From Oscillospiraceae bacterium (GTDB taxonomy: Bacteria; Bacillota; Clostridia; Oscillospirales; Oscillospiraceae), in contig JAEEZZ010000055.1 in assembly GCA_016292255.1 (NCBI GenBank), positions 1 to 50,024 of the forward strand: a stretch of DNA of 50,024 bases, in the 5' to 3' direction. A model generated the notes under the pieces. The model worked only from the letters and a program-made list of their open reading frames with translations. It searched no databases and had not been told where the DNA came from. Shown piece by piece: positions 33,977-44,116 of the stretch. Numbering within the stretch: position 1 is the first letter of the stretch; every line of letters starts with the position of its first letter. The position numbers and the translations under genes were made by a program.

Positions 33977-34552
33977 TTAGTTTTTGCCGTCCAGGAACAG
34001 TAAGCGTTCCATGGGGTCCTCCTGTTTTCCGCTTTGTGGGATGGTTTTCCAATACCGCCTTGTCAGATAGTCCGTTCCGTCGATGGAAACCTGGATCGTA
34101 TCCCCTAAAACGAAGCCGTTTTTTTCCATCACCCTTGCGGAAGCGAGGTTATCGTCGTTGCAGGTGATCAGCACGGGAGAGATCTGCATTTCCTTCGCCT
34201 TCTCCAAGGCCAGGGCCAGCATTTTCGTTCCGTATCCCCGGTTCCATTCCGAATAGCGGACGCCGTAGCCGATGTGCCCGCCGCGCTGCGCCAAGGCGTC
34301 GTTCAGCCGATGGCGGATCGCGATCTCTCCGATGAAATACTGTTTTTCATCGTCCACCAGCCAATATTTATCCTCCCCCACCCGATTCGGGGGCAGGTCG
34401 CGTTCCTCTCTGTAACGACGGAATTTCGCGAAGATATCACAGGAGGACGGGTCGGTAAAGGAATAGGTTGTGACCTTGTGGGCAAGGTACTCATCGTACG
34501 CTTCCCGGTACGATTGCAGATATGCTTCCTCGGGCACGATCAGCTTAATCAT
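33977..34552 (-). CDS. GNAT-family N-acetyltransferase
   Basis: A 191-residue acetyltransferase. The acceptor-side segment contains FIGEIAIRHRLND, and the acetyl-CoA loop is HIGYGVRYSEWNRGYGTKMLALALEKAKE (the R/QxxGxG/A pattern appears as NRGYGT). CNDDNLASARVMEKNGFV is the typical last motif of RimJ/RimI-like enzymes. Substrate unknown. AAGGAG precedes the ATG at 34552. Third in a minus-strand cluster behind the element at 35638. Confidence 0.88.
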   Translation of the reverse strand: MIKLIVPEEAYLQSYREAYDEYLAHKVTTYSFTDPSSCDIFAKFRRYREERDLPPNRVGEDKYWLVDDEKQYFIGEIAIRHRLNDALAQRGGHIGYGVRYSEWNRGYGTKMLALALEKAKEMQISPVLITCNDDNLASARVMEKNGFVLGDTIQVSIDGTDYLTRRYWKTIPQSGKQEDPMERLLFLDGKN

Positions 34553-34587
34553 GGCGACTCCTTTCCGGGATAGATACTCCGATTTGT

Positions 34588-35220
34588 CTATGTTTCCTCC
34601 GCGGCGCGTCCCAGCGATAACACGCCGGAGCAGAATGAGATCTGCAAAAAATCCAGGGTGGGAAAGGCCTTTTTCAGTTCCTCCACGACGAAATAGACCT
34701 CCTCGTCGTCCCATTCGTCCCCCGCGTCCTTCCGGCACTGCTCCAGCTCCCCACGGGTCTCAAAGGCCACGTCCCCGATCAGGATCTGTCCGCCGGGGTT
34801 CAGATGCTCCCGCAGCACGCGCAGAAAGGAGAGCTTCTGTGCATCCGTCATATGATGCAGGGCGTAGGTCGCCACGATGAAGTCATAGCGCCGGGCCAGA
34901 AGCGGCTCCACCAAGCCTTGGGTGAAATCGCCCTGATACAGATGGGCTTGGGGCATTTTGGGCGCGGCCAGCTCGAGCATTCTTGCGGAGAAATCCTGGC
35001 CGTAGACCGTGCAGCCGTTTTCGTACAGCTTCGCGGTGAGGGTGCCGGTGCCGAAGCCCAGATCCAGCACCACCGCGTGCGGCTTCTCCATGACGGTCTG
35101 AAAGATGGTCCCCAGCACGGCCTTGTACCCGGCAAAGGGGTAGCTGTTTTCCTCCTCCGACACGCCCACGCTCTTGTCGTAGCCCTCCGCCCAGAGGTCA
35201 AATTCGTTTTGATTCAGCAT
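34588..35220 (-). CDS. SAM-dependent class I methyltransferase
   Basis: A 210-residue methyltransferase with motif I VLDLGFGTG (about residues 46-54), the acidic end of strand 2 (YGQDFS) and motif IV-like FIVATYALHHM, then LNPGGQILIGD. Substrate unknown. The ATG at 35220 is used because GGGAG lies 9 nt upstream; it starts 2 bp after the TfoX stop, so the genes are coupled. Confidence 0.88.
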   Translation of the reverse strand: MLNQNEFDLWAEGYDKSVGVSEEENSYPFAGYKAVLGTIFQTVMEKPHAVVLDLGFGTGTLTAKLYENGCTVYGQDFSARMLELAAPKMPQAHLYQGDFTQGLVEPLLARRYDFIVATYALHHMTDAQKLSFLRVLREHLNPGGQILIGDVAFETRGELEQCRKDAGDEWDDEEVYFVVEELKKAFPTLDFLQISFCSGVLSLGRAAEET

Positions 35221-35222
35221 AG

Positions 35223-35603
35223 TCAATCGCTCCCTTTCTCATGCCCTCCGGGGTTTTCATTTCTACGTTCGCATTCTTTCTTACATCCCTGCTTTCGCGG
35301 CTTCGGCCCCGGCAGCTCCGGGAGCATGGCTGCGATCAGCTCGGTCAGGAAGTCCCGATCCTCGATCCGGTCTACCAGCAGCATTTCCTTTGTACCCTGG
35401 TAGGGCAGCTCCATGGGCGCCTCCGGCATCATGCGTCGGGCCGATGGGGTGGGCTTCACCAGAAAGCGGTCGTCATAGACCCCGCCGAATATCTTACCTT
35501 GGCAGTACAGGACATACTCGCCCATCATGGCCCGGTGGAAAATCCCCTCCACGCCGGAAAGCTGCTCCAGAACAAACTCCAGATATTCCTTGCTTGACGC
35601 CAT
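35223..35603 (-). CDS. TfoX N-terminal-domain protein
   Basis: A 126-residue protein with the TfoX N-terminal fold: LEQLSGVEGIFHRAMMGEYVLYCQGKIFGGVYDDRFLVKPT. The C-terminal competence-regulator half of proteobacterial TfoX is absent, as usual in Firmicutes, and the end is a basic tail (KPRKQGCKKECERR). Function outside competence is unclear. GAGGTGA precedes the ATG. It is first in its cluster, 36 bp from the promoter of the element at 35638. Confidence 0.83.
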   Translation of the reverse strand: MASSKEYLEFVLEQLSGVEGIFHRAMMGEYVLYCQGKIFGGVYDDRFLVKPTPSARRMMPEAPMELPYQGTKEMLLVDRIEDRDFLTELIAAMLPELPGPKPRKQGCKKECERRNENPGGHEKGSD

Positions 35604-35637
35604 TGCAAATCACCTCAAATCAGAAATCTGTTGCATT

Positions 35638-35740
35638 GATTCTACCATAAAAGCACGGGAAAAACAATCGGCAACAAGACACAAAAAGCACCGGAATCAT
35701 CTGAACAGCGATTTCCCGCAGCAGATGGTTCAGGTGCTTG
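35638..35740 (-). repeat. dispersed terminator-promoter element, copy 1
   Basis: Read on the minus strand: a hairpin with GCACCTGAACCATCTG and CAGATGATTCCGGTGC arms followed by TTTTTGTGTCTTG, then a promoter with TTGTTT (35662-35667), 17 bp and TAGAAT (35639-35644). The TfoX start follows 36 bp after the -10 box. Copy 2 at 47991-48120 has the same parts in the same order and the same orientation relative to its gene cluster. Confidence 0.85.
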
Positions 35741-35798
35741 ATTGTTGTTTCGTCCCGGAAGGATCGAAGCGTTCCTTCTCACAGATCGTTTTGGCGCG

Positions 35799-36878
35799 CT
35801 ACTCTGCGCCGTGCTTTGCCAGCGTGTCCAGGAACCAGAGGCCGGTTTCGGTGTAGTCCTCTTGGGCAAAGCTGCTGTAGCCCTCCGCCGAAAAGCGGAT
35901 GGCGGAGCAGGCCTCCGGGGCCTTGGACAGCGCCCACATACAGTAGGAAATATGCTCCCGCTCCAGCAGCTCGATCCAGGTATCGGCGCTCTCCAGATCC
36001 CGGGGCAGGCCGCCGCTGGCTGCAGTGACGCCGAACTCCGTGACAAACACCGGCAGACCCGCCCGGCTGACCCGCTCCGTCAGATCCCGGTACTTCTGGC
36101 CGTGGGTGGCGGCGTAGAAGTGCAGGCTGTAGAGAAGATTGTCGTAGGCCAGGGGATCGGCGGCCACGCTGTCCAGATCCTTGGACCAGTCCGGGTTCCC
36201 CACCAGGATCACGGCCTCCGGGGCCTTTTCCCGGATCACGGGGATGACCTGCTCGGCGTAGCCCTTGACAGCGGGCCAATCCACGCCGTTGGGCTCGTTG
36301 CAGATCTCGTAGAGCACGTTGGGGCAGTCGGCGTAGCGCTCCGCCATCTCAGCAAAGAAGGTCTTGGCCTCCTCCACATAGGTGTTGGGGTCGCCGTCGC
36401 TGAGAATGTGCCAGTCGATGATGACGTACATATCAGAGGCCTTGGCCAGCTTCACCCCCAGGTCGATATCCGCCTTGTGGCGGTCCTTGTCGCCCTTGGT
36501 GCAGTAGCCGATGGTGCCCATGCCGTAGGTGTACATGGCAAGGCGGATCAGATTCACCCCGTCGTCCTGAGCAAGCTCCCGGAACAGGGTCTCATTGAGA
36601 AAGGATTCAGAGGTGATCAGCCCGTTCAGACTGATGCCCCGCAGCATAACGGGTGCGCCGGAGGCAGCGCAGAGCTTCCCCTCCCGGACGCAGAGCTGCC
36701 CGCAGGCAGAGGGGCGATCCCTGCCGTCCTGGATCGCTGAGGGAGCTTTGGTGTCCTCTTCCCCCAGCTCCGTTTCCGCCAGAGGGGGTTCGGCTTGCGT
36801 CCCGGTGGGCGCGCAGCCGCTCAGCAGCGACAGCAGCAGCGTCGCCGCCAGCAGAATGATCGTCAGACCTTTCATCAT
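35799..36878 (-). CDS. GH5-family glycoside hydrolase, lipoprotein
   Basis: A 359-residue secreted lipoprotein. The signal peptide ends at lipobox LLSGC (Cys about 21), then a ~30-residue linker and a GH5 TIM barrel: LRGISLNGLI, NLIRLAMY, IIDWHIL, acid/base Glu in YEICNEPNG, nucleophile Glu in FVTEFGVTAASGG. Probably an endo-beta-1,4-glucanase acting outside the cell and feeding the cellobiose system next door. ATG at 36878 or 36875; GGAG lies upstream. It follows the GH94 fragment by 23 bp. Confidence 0.9.
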   Translation of the reverse strand: MMKGLTIILLAATLLLSLLSGCAPTGTQAEPPLAETELGEEDTKAPSAIQDGRDRPSACGQLCVREGKLCAASGAPVMLRGISLNGLITSESFLNETLFRELAQDDGVNLIRLAMYTYGMGTIGYCTKGDKDRHKADIDLGVKLAKASDMYVIIDWHILSDGDPNTYVEEAKTFFAEMAERYADCPNVLYEICNEPNGVDWPAVKGYAEQVIPVIREKAPEAVILVGNPDWSKDLDSVAADPLAYDNLLYSLHFYAATHGQKYRDLTERVSRAGLPVFVTEFGVTAASGGLPRDLESADTWIELLEREHISYCMWALSKAPEACSAIRFSAEGYSSFAQEDYTETGLWFLDTLAKHGAE

Positions 36879-36901
36879 CGCAGCTCCGTTTCCGCACCGG
36901 G

Positions 36902-38305
36902 TCAGATGGTGACGACCACGCGGCAGCGGGGGGCGTCGGTCAAGGGGATCGTGTGGCCCTCCACCGGCTTGCCGTCCACCAGCATACCCTTTTCCGTGCC
37001 GCGGCGGATGCTGATCTCGTAGCGGGTGCCGCGGAAGACGCGGCAGAGCTCGCATTTCCGGAACTCGTCGGGCAGGCAGGGCTCTACCACCAGCCCCGCG
37101 TAGTCCGGGCGGACGCCCAGGATGCCCTGGCTGACCGCCACAAAGGACCAGGCTGCCGTGCCGGTGAGCCAGGAGTTCTTGGCCTCGCCGTAGCGGGCAG
37201 CCGCGCGGCCCGCGATGGTCTGGCTGTAGCAGTAGGGCTCGGTGCGGTGGATCTCGCTCTTGTCCTCGATGTAGGCGGGGGCGTTGTGGGAGTAGGTGCG
37301 GAAGGCCGCGTTGCCGTCTCCCACGGCGCAGTAGGCCAGGGTGATCCAGGGGTTGTTGTGGCAGAACACGGAGCCGTTTTCCTTGTAGCCGGGGGGATAG
37401 GACGAGATCTCGCCCAGGTAGTCGTGGTATTCGGTGTAGCAGGGCCAGAGCAGCTCCGCGCCGAAGTCGTTCATCAGATAGCGCTCCACGGAGGCCAGCG
37501 CCTTTTTCCCGTATTCCCTGCCGCCGACCCCTGCCATGACGCAGAAGCCCTGGGGCTCCACGAAGATCTTGCCCTCCTCGTTCTCCCGGCTGCCCACAGG
37601 GCGCTCAAAGGCGTCGTAGGCCCGACGGAACCACTCGCCGTCCCAGCCGTGGGTCATCAGAGCCTGCTCCATGTTATCCACGGCCTTCCGCACCGCGGCG
37701 GCCTCTTCCCCGCCGCCGATCTGATCCAGCAGGGCGGCGTATTCGCCGCCGTATTTGACGAACATCCCGCCGATGAAGACGCTCTCCGCCTTGCCGCTCT
37801 CGAAATTCGTGCAGGTCTGGAAGCTCTCGCCCGGGGCATGGCTGAAGCAGTTGAGGTTCAGGCAGTCGTTCCAGTCGGCCCGGCCGATCAGCGGCAGGCC
37901 GTGGGGGCCCAGGTGGGTCACGGTGAAGTTCACGCTGCGGCGCAGGTGCTCCAGCAGGGGCACCTCGGTGCCCGGCTCATTGTTAAAGGGGGTGGGCTCG
38001 TCCAGGATGGAGAAGTCGCCCGTCTCGCGCAGGTAGGCGCAGGTGCAGGCCACCAGCCAGAGGGGATCGTCGTTGAAGCCGGAGCCCACGTCGGCGTTGC
38101 CCCGCTTGGTGAGGGGCTGGTACTGGTGGTAGGTGCTGCCGTCGGCAAACTGGATGGAGGCGATGTCCAGGATCCGCTCCCGGGCCCGCTCGGGGATCAG
38201 ATGGACGAAGCCCAGCAGATCCTGGCAGCTGTCCCGGAAGCCCATGCCGCGGCCCGTGCCGCTCTCATAATAAGATGCGCTGCGGCTCATGTTGAAGGTG
38301 ACCAT
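36902..38305 (-). pseudogene. GH94 cellobiose phosphorylase, 5'-truncated
   Basis: 467 codons corresponding to the C-terminal part of an ~810-residue phosphorylase: [62 protein letters not shown] (contains the catalytic Asp), [30 protein letters not shown]. The 5' ~340 codons, including the start, are missing; homology ends at 38305, precisely where a plus-strand permease gene begins. The same frame continues to 38395, but that sequence is the reverse complement of permease code. The intact enzyme would convert cellobiose plus phosphate to glucose-1-phosphate and glucose. Without its N-terminal half it is unlikely to fold. Confidence 0.85.
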
Positions 38306-39041
38306 CCTCAAATACGTGGGCAACACCATGATCATGTGGTTTGTGGGCGCGGTTCCGCAGTTCGTCATTGCCCTGCTGCTGGCCATCTTCTTCACCAGCT
38401 ATCGGCTGAACATCAAAGGACAAGGCTTCTTCAAGACGGTCATCTATATGCCCAACCTCATTATGGCCGCCGCCTTCTCCATGCTCTTTTTCACGCTCTT
38501 TTCCCGAGTCGGTCCCATCCAGGCCCTGCTGGTTGAAAACGGATGGATCGACGCTTCCTTCGATTTCTTCTCACACAGGGTCACCGTGCGCGGCATGATT
38601 GCCATGATGAACTTCCTGATGTGGTTTGGCAATACGACCATCGTTCTCATGGCCGGTATCATGGGCATCGACCAGTCGCTGTTCGAGTCCGCCACCCTGG
38701 ACGGCGCCAACGCCTGGCAGGTCTTCTTCCGGGTGACCATGCCCCTGCTGATGCCCATTTTCGTCTACTGTCTGATCACGGCGCTGATCGGCGGCATTCA
38801 GATGTTCGACGTGCCCCAGGTCCTCACCAAGGGCAACGGCGCGCCGGATGAGACCACCAGGACCCTGGTCATGTACCTCAAAAACTATCTGACCAACAAG
38901 AACTACGGCATGGCCGGCGCCATCTCCGTGATCATCTTCATCGTCACCGGCGCGCTGGGCGGCGTCGTCTACAAAATGCTGGTCAAGCAGTACAAGGAGC
39001 CTCAGCGGCAGCACCGCAAGAGAAAGGGGGACGTGATGTGA
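38289..39041 (+). CDS. carbohydrate ABC transporter permease (MalF type), 5'-truncated
   Basis: A 250-residue frame beginning [23 protein letters not shown]1 permeases of this type usually have ~50 more N-terminal residues with a first helix, so the 5' end is missing and the ATG at 38289 is fortuitous: it lies in GH94 antisense sequence. The rest is normal: about five helices and the EAA-type loop [24 protein letters not shown] that contacts the ATPase. It overlaps the second permease by 4 bp. The solute-binding protein expected upstream is absent. Confidence 0.8.
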   Translation: MLKVTILKYVGNTMIMWFVGAVPQFVIALLLAIFFTSYRLNIKGQGFFKTVIYMPNLIMAAAFSMLFFTLFSRVGPIQALLVENGWIDASFDFFSHRVTVRGMIAMMNFLMWFGNTTIVLMAGIMGIDQSLFESATLDGANAWQVFFRVTMPLLMPIFVYCLITALIGGIQMFDVPQVLTKGNGAPDETTRTLVMYLKNYLTNKNYGMAGAISVIIFIVTGALGGVVYKMLVKQYKEPQRQHRKRKGDVM

Positions 39042-39904
39042 GTACGCTCAGCGACAACACCAAGGGCAAGATCAAGCTGACGATCCTGCGGGTGATCGTC
39101 TACGCCATTCTGGTCTTCCTGGTCTTCCTGTGTCTGTTCTTCTTCTACCTCATGATCATCAACTCCACCCGCTCCAACGCCCAGCTTGCCTCCGGCTTCA
39201 CCCTCCTGCCCAAGGAGAACTTCTTCATCAATCTGAAAAACGCCTGGAACGACGCCTCCATCAACATCCCCCGGGGTATGCTCAACAGCCTCATCATCGC
39301 CCTGGCCACCGCTGTGCTGACCACCTACTTCTCCGCGCTGACTGCCTACGGCATCCACGCCTATGACTTCAAGGGCAAGAAGTTCGTCTTCACCTTCATT
39401 ATGGCGATCATGATGATCCCCGCCCAGGTGTCCGCCCTCGGCTTCGTCCAGATGATGAACAAGCTGCAGCTCAACAACAGCTATATCCCGCTGATCCTTC
39501 CCGGTATGGCGGCCCCCGTGGTATTCTTCTATATGAAGCAGTACATGGAGAGCGTCCTGCCCCTGGATATCGTGGCGGCAGCCCGGGTGGACAGCTCCGG
39601 CGAGTTCCGGACCTTCAACACCATCGTCCTTCCCCTGCTGAAGCCCGCCATCGCCGTACAGATGATCTTCTCCTTCGTCAGCTCCTGGAACAATTACTTC
39701 ATCCCTGCCCTGCTGCTGGATAAGGCGGAGATGAAGACCGTTCCCATTATGATCGCCCAGCTTCGCAGCGCGGACTACTCCAAGTTCGACATGGGCAAGG
39801 TCTATATGTTCATTCTGCTGGCCATCCTGCCTGTGATGATCGTCTACATCATCCTCTCCAAGTCCATTATCAAGGGCGTCACCGCCGGCAGCGTAAAGGG
39901 GTAA
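39038..39904 (+). CDS. carbohydrate ABC transporter permease (MalG type)
   Basis: A 288-residue CUT1 permease: N-terminal helix (ILRVIVYAILVFLVFLCLFFFYLMIINSTR), the periplasm-facing loop and EAA-type motif VAAARVDSSGEFRTFNTIVLPLLKPA. GTG start overlaps the preceding stop (GTGATGTGA region) with GGGGG upstream. It should form the channel with the MalF-type subunit for import of cello-oligosaccharides or related beta-glucans; the substrate is inferred from neighbours. Confidence 0.9.
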   Translation: MSTLSDNTKGKIKLTILRVIVYAILVFLVFLCLFFFYLMIINSTRSNAQLASGFTLLPKENFFINLKNAWNDASINIPRGMLNSLIIALATAVLTTYFSALTAYGIHAYDFKGKKFVFTFIMAIMMIPAQVSALGFVQMMNKLQLNNSYIPLILPGMAAPVVFFYMKQYMESVLPLDIVAAARVDSSGEFRTFNTIVLPLLKPAIAVQMIFSFVSSWNNYFIPALLLDKAEMKTVPIMIAQLRSADYSKFDMGKVYMFILLAILPVMIVYIILSKSIIKGVTAGSVKG

Positions 39905-39908
39905 GCGC

Positions 39909-40937
39909 ATGAAACAGTTTACAGGATTTCAACACGGCGTGAACCTGGGCGGCTGGCTGTCCCAGTGCGACTACTCGACGGAGCGCTGCGAGACCTTCAT
40001 CCGGCCCGAGGACTTCGCCCGGATCAAGGCCTGGGGCGCAGACCACGTTCGGGTCCCGGTGGACTACGATCTGCTGGAGACCGGCGACGGGGCCGGAGAG
40101 CCCCGGGGCTTCCGGTATCTGGCTTTGGCGGCGGACTGCTGCCGGGCCAACGGCCTGCACATGGTGCTGGACCTCCACAAGACGCCGGGCTTCTCCTTTG
40201 ACCCCGACGAGGGGGAGGGCGGCTTCTTCGAAAGCGAGGCCTTCCAGGCCCGCTTCTACCGGATCTGGGAGTCTCTGGCCCGACGCTTTGCCAAGGACGC
40301 CGATCTGATGGCCTTCGAGCTGCTGAACGAGGTGACAGAGCAGGCATTCATGCCTGCCTGGAACCGGATCTGGCCCGAATGCGTCCGGCGCATCCGGCAA
40401 TACGCCCCCACGGTGCCCATCCTGGTGGGAGGCTATTGGCACAACAGCGCCCTGTCCGTCAAGGACATCGCGCCCCCGCCCGACGAGCACATCGTCTATA
40501 ATTTCCACTGCTACGAGCCTCTGATCTTCACCCACCAGGGCGCCAGCTGGATGCCCACCATGGATCCGGACTTCCGGATCTCCGTCTCCGCCAGCTTCGC
40601 GGAGCTGGAGCAGGCCAGCCGGACGATGCTGGGTGAGCGGGAAACCATGCTGGAGAGCTGGCCCCCGGAGACGCGGCTCAGCCCCGCCTACTTTGAGGCC
40701 TTTATGGCCTCCGCCATCGAGGCCGCAGAGGCCCGGGGCGTGGCCCTGTACTGCGGCGAATACGGCGTGATCGACCGGGTCCCGCCGGAGCAGGCCCTGG
40801 AATGGTATCGCGCCATCTACGGGTGCTTTGAGAAGTTCGGGATCGGCCGGGCGGCCTGGAGCTACCGGCAGATGGACTTCGGCCTCTCCGATGCCAGGAT
40901 GGACGCCGTCCGTCCGGCGCTGGTCAAGCTGCTGTAA
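39909..40937 (+). CDS. GH5-family glycoside hydrolase, cytoplasmic
   Basis: A 342-residue GH5 enzyme without signal peptide: [14 protein letters not shown] at the N-terminus, [22 protein letters not shown], acid/base Glu in [10 protein letters not shown], nucleophile Glu in [11 protein letters not shown], and [12 protein letters not shown] at the end. The N-terminus resembles exo-beta-glucanases of GH5. Lying between permease and ATPase genes of a sugar importer, it probably cleaves imported beta-gluco-oligosaccharides. AAAGGGG stands 7 nt before the ATG. Confidence 0.9.
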   Translation: MKQFTGFQHGVNLGGWLSQCDYSTERCETFIRPEDFARIKAWGADHVRVPVDYDLLETGDGAGEPRGFRYLALAADCCRANGLHMVLDLHKTPGFSFDPDEGEGGFFESEAFQARFYRIWESLARRFAKDADLMAFELLNEVTEQAFMPAWNRIWPECVRRIRQYAPTVPILVGGYWHNSALSVKDIAPPPDEHIVYNFHCYEPLIFTHQGASWMPTMDPDFRISVSASFAELEQASRTMLGERETMLESWPPETRLSPAYFEAFMASAIEAAEARGVALYCGEYGVIDRVPPEQALEWYRAIYGCFEKFGIGRAAWSYRQMDFGLSDARMDAVRPALVKLL

Positions 40938-40977
40938 TTGGTTTTCGACGAAACATAGCAAGGAGGATCTGATCCTT

Positions 40978-42150
<1,173 letters not shown>

Positions 42151-42187
42151 TCGTCCTCTGCTGTCCCCGTACAATTTGATCTCATGT

Positions 42188-42221
42188 CGAAGCTCCTGCC
42201 GCTTGTGCGACAGGAGCTTCG
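42188..42221 (+). terminator. terminator hairpin after the sugar importer
   Basis: CGAAGCTCCTG (42188-42198) and CAGGAGCTTCG (42211-42221), perfect 11-bp stem with a 12-nt loop, followed by CTTTG. The T-run is weak. Confidence 0.7.
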
Positions 42222-42239
42222 CTTTGCAGATAGATGCCG

Positions 42240-42270
42240 GCAGAACACGGAGTGCCGTCCCTACGCAGGC
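42240..42270. repeat. GGAGTGCCGTCCCTACG element fragment
   Basis: ACACGGAGTGCCGTCCCTACGC matches the right half of the elements at 7689 and 7948. It ends 4 bp before the stop of the convergent fic gene. Confidence 0.7.
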
Positions 42271-42273
42271 TGT

Positions 42274-43137
42274 TCATGGCTTTTCAGTGGACCGGTAAGA
42301 CCAATAACTGCCAACTCGCAGCTTGATCAGTTTCCCGGACGCAGTCCAATCCCGGAGCAGACGGCTGGCCGTGGCGGTGGAAACGCCGAGCAAACGCTGC
42401 ACGTCAGCGTTTTTTATTTGCCTGTTTTCTTTCAGCCAAGCCTCTATAACGGGCCAGCGGTTTTCGGGTGCAGGGGTGGAAGCAGCTGATTCCTTGGGCG
42501 CTGTGATTTGTGCGGTTGCCTCGATTGCTTCTATGAGCGCTGCTTTGATCGCTTCCAGCATGAAGGCGATAAAGGCTGTAGAGCTTGCCGCGTCGTTGGA
42601 CGCATGGATGGCAGCATAATAATCCGCTTGCCGGTCGTGGATGATGGACTCCACCGGAAGCCATGCAAAGAGCGGCTGCCAGCGGGAGAGCAGAAGCGTA
42701 TGCCAGAGCCGCCCGATCCGACCGTTTCCGTCGGCAAAGGGATGAATCAGCTCCAGCTCATAATGGAACACGCAGCTTTTGATCAGCATGGGCGTGGGGC
42801 TGTCCTTGACCCAATCCAGGAGCTGACAGACCAGGCCGGGAACATATTCCGGGAGCGTACCAAAGTGCAGGACACGACCCTCTGCGTCCACGACCCCTAC
42901 GTTCCCGCTGCGGAACTGTCCCGCCTCCGCAGTCAGCCCGCGCACCATGATGCCGTGGGCCTTCAGCAGATCCTCCACATCGAAAGGATCCAGTTCGTCC
43001 AGCCGCTCATAGATTTCGTAGGCGTTTTTCACCTCCGCGATGTCCTTCGGCGGGGCAATCACCCGTTTGCCGTTGAGTACCGCCGTCACCTGGTCGAGCG
43101 TCAGCGTGTTCTGCTCAATGGCAAGTGAGGAATACAC
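42274..43137 (-). CDS. fic: Fic-domain protein (probable AMPylase) with helix-turn-helix end
   Basis: A 287-codon frame. Inhibitory-helix motif SSLAIEQN at the very N-terminus, Fic core with HPFADGNGRIGR (catalytic His, phosphate-binding Asn/Gly/Arg), and a C-terminal winged helix (VQRLLGVSTATASRLLRDW). Such proteins transfer AMP to target proteins or reverse it. The start is doubtful: the first usable codon, GTG at 43137, lies inside the conserved YSSLAIE helix. The frame stays open upstream with family-like sequence (KPIAIRSVYSS), while the good SD-ATG at 43178 is in another frame. A frameshift near the 5' end is likely, so the gene may be damaged or start at a rare codon. Confidence 0.8.
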   Translation of the reverse strand: MYSSLAIEQNTLTLDQVTAVLNGKRVIAPPKDIAEVKNAYEIYERLDELDPFDVEDLLKAHGIMVRGLTAEAGQFRSGNVGVVDAEGRVLHFGTLPEYVPGLVCQLLDWVKDSPTPMLIKSCVFHYELELIHPFADGNGRIGRLWHTLLLSRWQPLFAWLPVESIIHDRQADYYAAIHASNDAASSTAFIAFMLEAIKAALIEAIEATAQITAPKESAASTPAPENRWPVIEAWLKENRQIKNADVQRLLGVSTATASRLLRDWTASGKLIKLRVGSYWSYRSTEKP

Positions 43138-43206
43138 AGAACGGATGGCAATCGGTTTTGATATTCGGCAATTTTCATTTATCCACCTCTCTTAAATGTA
43201 CACGGA

Positions 43207-43569
43207 TCATACAGGGGTGCCAACTTCGATGAGATTGCCGTCCAGGTCATAGAATCTGACGACCCGCTGTCCCCAGCTGTGCGTCATCAGGAGATTGACG
43301 TATTCAATGTCAGGATAGTGCCTTTCCAGCCTTTTTACAAAGCTATCAATCTCCGGCTCTTCAAAATACAGCTCCGTATGATTGCTTTGCTGGACAACGC
43401 GCCTCCCCGTGAACCGTTCCCAGTATTTCTCTTCCTGGAGATACAGATTTCCGGACAGTTCCATATTGCCGTCATTGTCACGAAGCAGCTCGAATCCAAA
43501 CATGTCTTGATAGAATTTCAATGCTTTATGGCAGTCTTTTACGACGATCAGGGTTCCTTTGAATTTCAT
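43207..43569 (-). CDS. VOC-family (glyoxalase/dioxygenase-fold) protein
   Basis: A 120-residue protein of the vicinal-oxygen-chelate fold: KGTLIVVKDCHKALKFYQDMFGFELLRDN in the first half, HTELYFEEPEIDSF and RVVRFYDLDGNLIEVGTPV in the second. The last Glu of NLIEVG is the usual metal ligand. Substrate unknown. ATG at 43569 follows GGGAGG. It belongs to the run of genes behind the TetR promoter. Confidence 0.87.
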   Translation of the reverse strand: MKFKGTLIVVKDCHKALKFYQDMFGFELLRDNDGNMELSGNLYLQEEKYWERFTGRRVVQQSNHTELYFEEPEIDSFVKRLERHYPDIEYVNLLMTHSWGQRVVRFYDLDGNLIEVGTPV

Positions 43570-43614
43570 GGTCTTGCTTTTCCTCCCCATCCCGGCTCCG
43601 CATAAACCGGGCAG

Positions 43615-44103
43615 CTATTCTCTTCCTGTCCTGATGAAATGGCCTTCCTGAATGGCCGCGAAGGTTGCTGCCGCACAGACGACGATCGCAGCGTATTGCA
43701 GCGGAACCGCGGGAATCGTCAGCGGCAGCAGAAACAGCAGCGCCCCTGTCGCTTTGTTCATAAGCGAATGAACAGCCGCAAACCGCTTCTGTACGGCAAA
43801 CCCGGAAATGATATTAACGACCTTTATGAAAGCGATGATCCCGATCCATATATACAGCCATGCGGGAATATACAGGACCGGAAGCAGCTTGATCAGGCAT
43901 ACGACCACAAGCACAAAGTCCGCGATCGTATCCAGCCTTGCCCCAAGCTCGCTGACGGTATCCGTTTTTCTCGCCACAAATCCATCCAGCATATCGGACA
44001 ACCCGGCCGCGACGTAAAACGCATAGAAGGCTGGGGAGAACACCGGACAGAAAAGCAGAACGATGCCGGCAGCCATTCTGAAAAACGTGATCGTGTTTGC
44101 CAT
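43615..44103 (-). CDS. CDP-alcohol phosphatidyltransferase-family protein
   Basis: A 162-residue membrane protein with the complete family motif (DGx2ARx8Gx3Dx3D) in DMLDGFVARKTDTVSELGARLDTIADF and about five helices. The family joins a CDP-linked lipid and an alcohol (e.g. glycerol phosphate, inositol). It is shorter than PgsA of the same organism type and stands in an accessory cluster, so it may make a special lipid; the substrate is unknown. Confidence 0.88.
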   Translation of the reverse strand: MANTITFFRMAAGIVLLFCPVFSPAFYAFYVAAGLSDMLDGFVARKTDTVSELGARLDTIADFVLVVVCLIKLLPVLYIPAWLYIWIGIIAFIKVVNIISGFAVQKRFAAVHSLMNKATGALLFLLPLTIPAVPLQYAAIVVCAAATFAAIQEGHFIRTGRE

Positions 44104-44116
44104 ATCTCCATTATGA

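Noticed and set aside
38305..38395. N-terminal extension of the GH94 protein up to 38395
   Set aside because: Those codons are the reverse complement of permease coding sequence and carry no phosphorylase resemblance.
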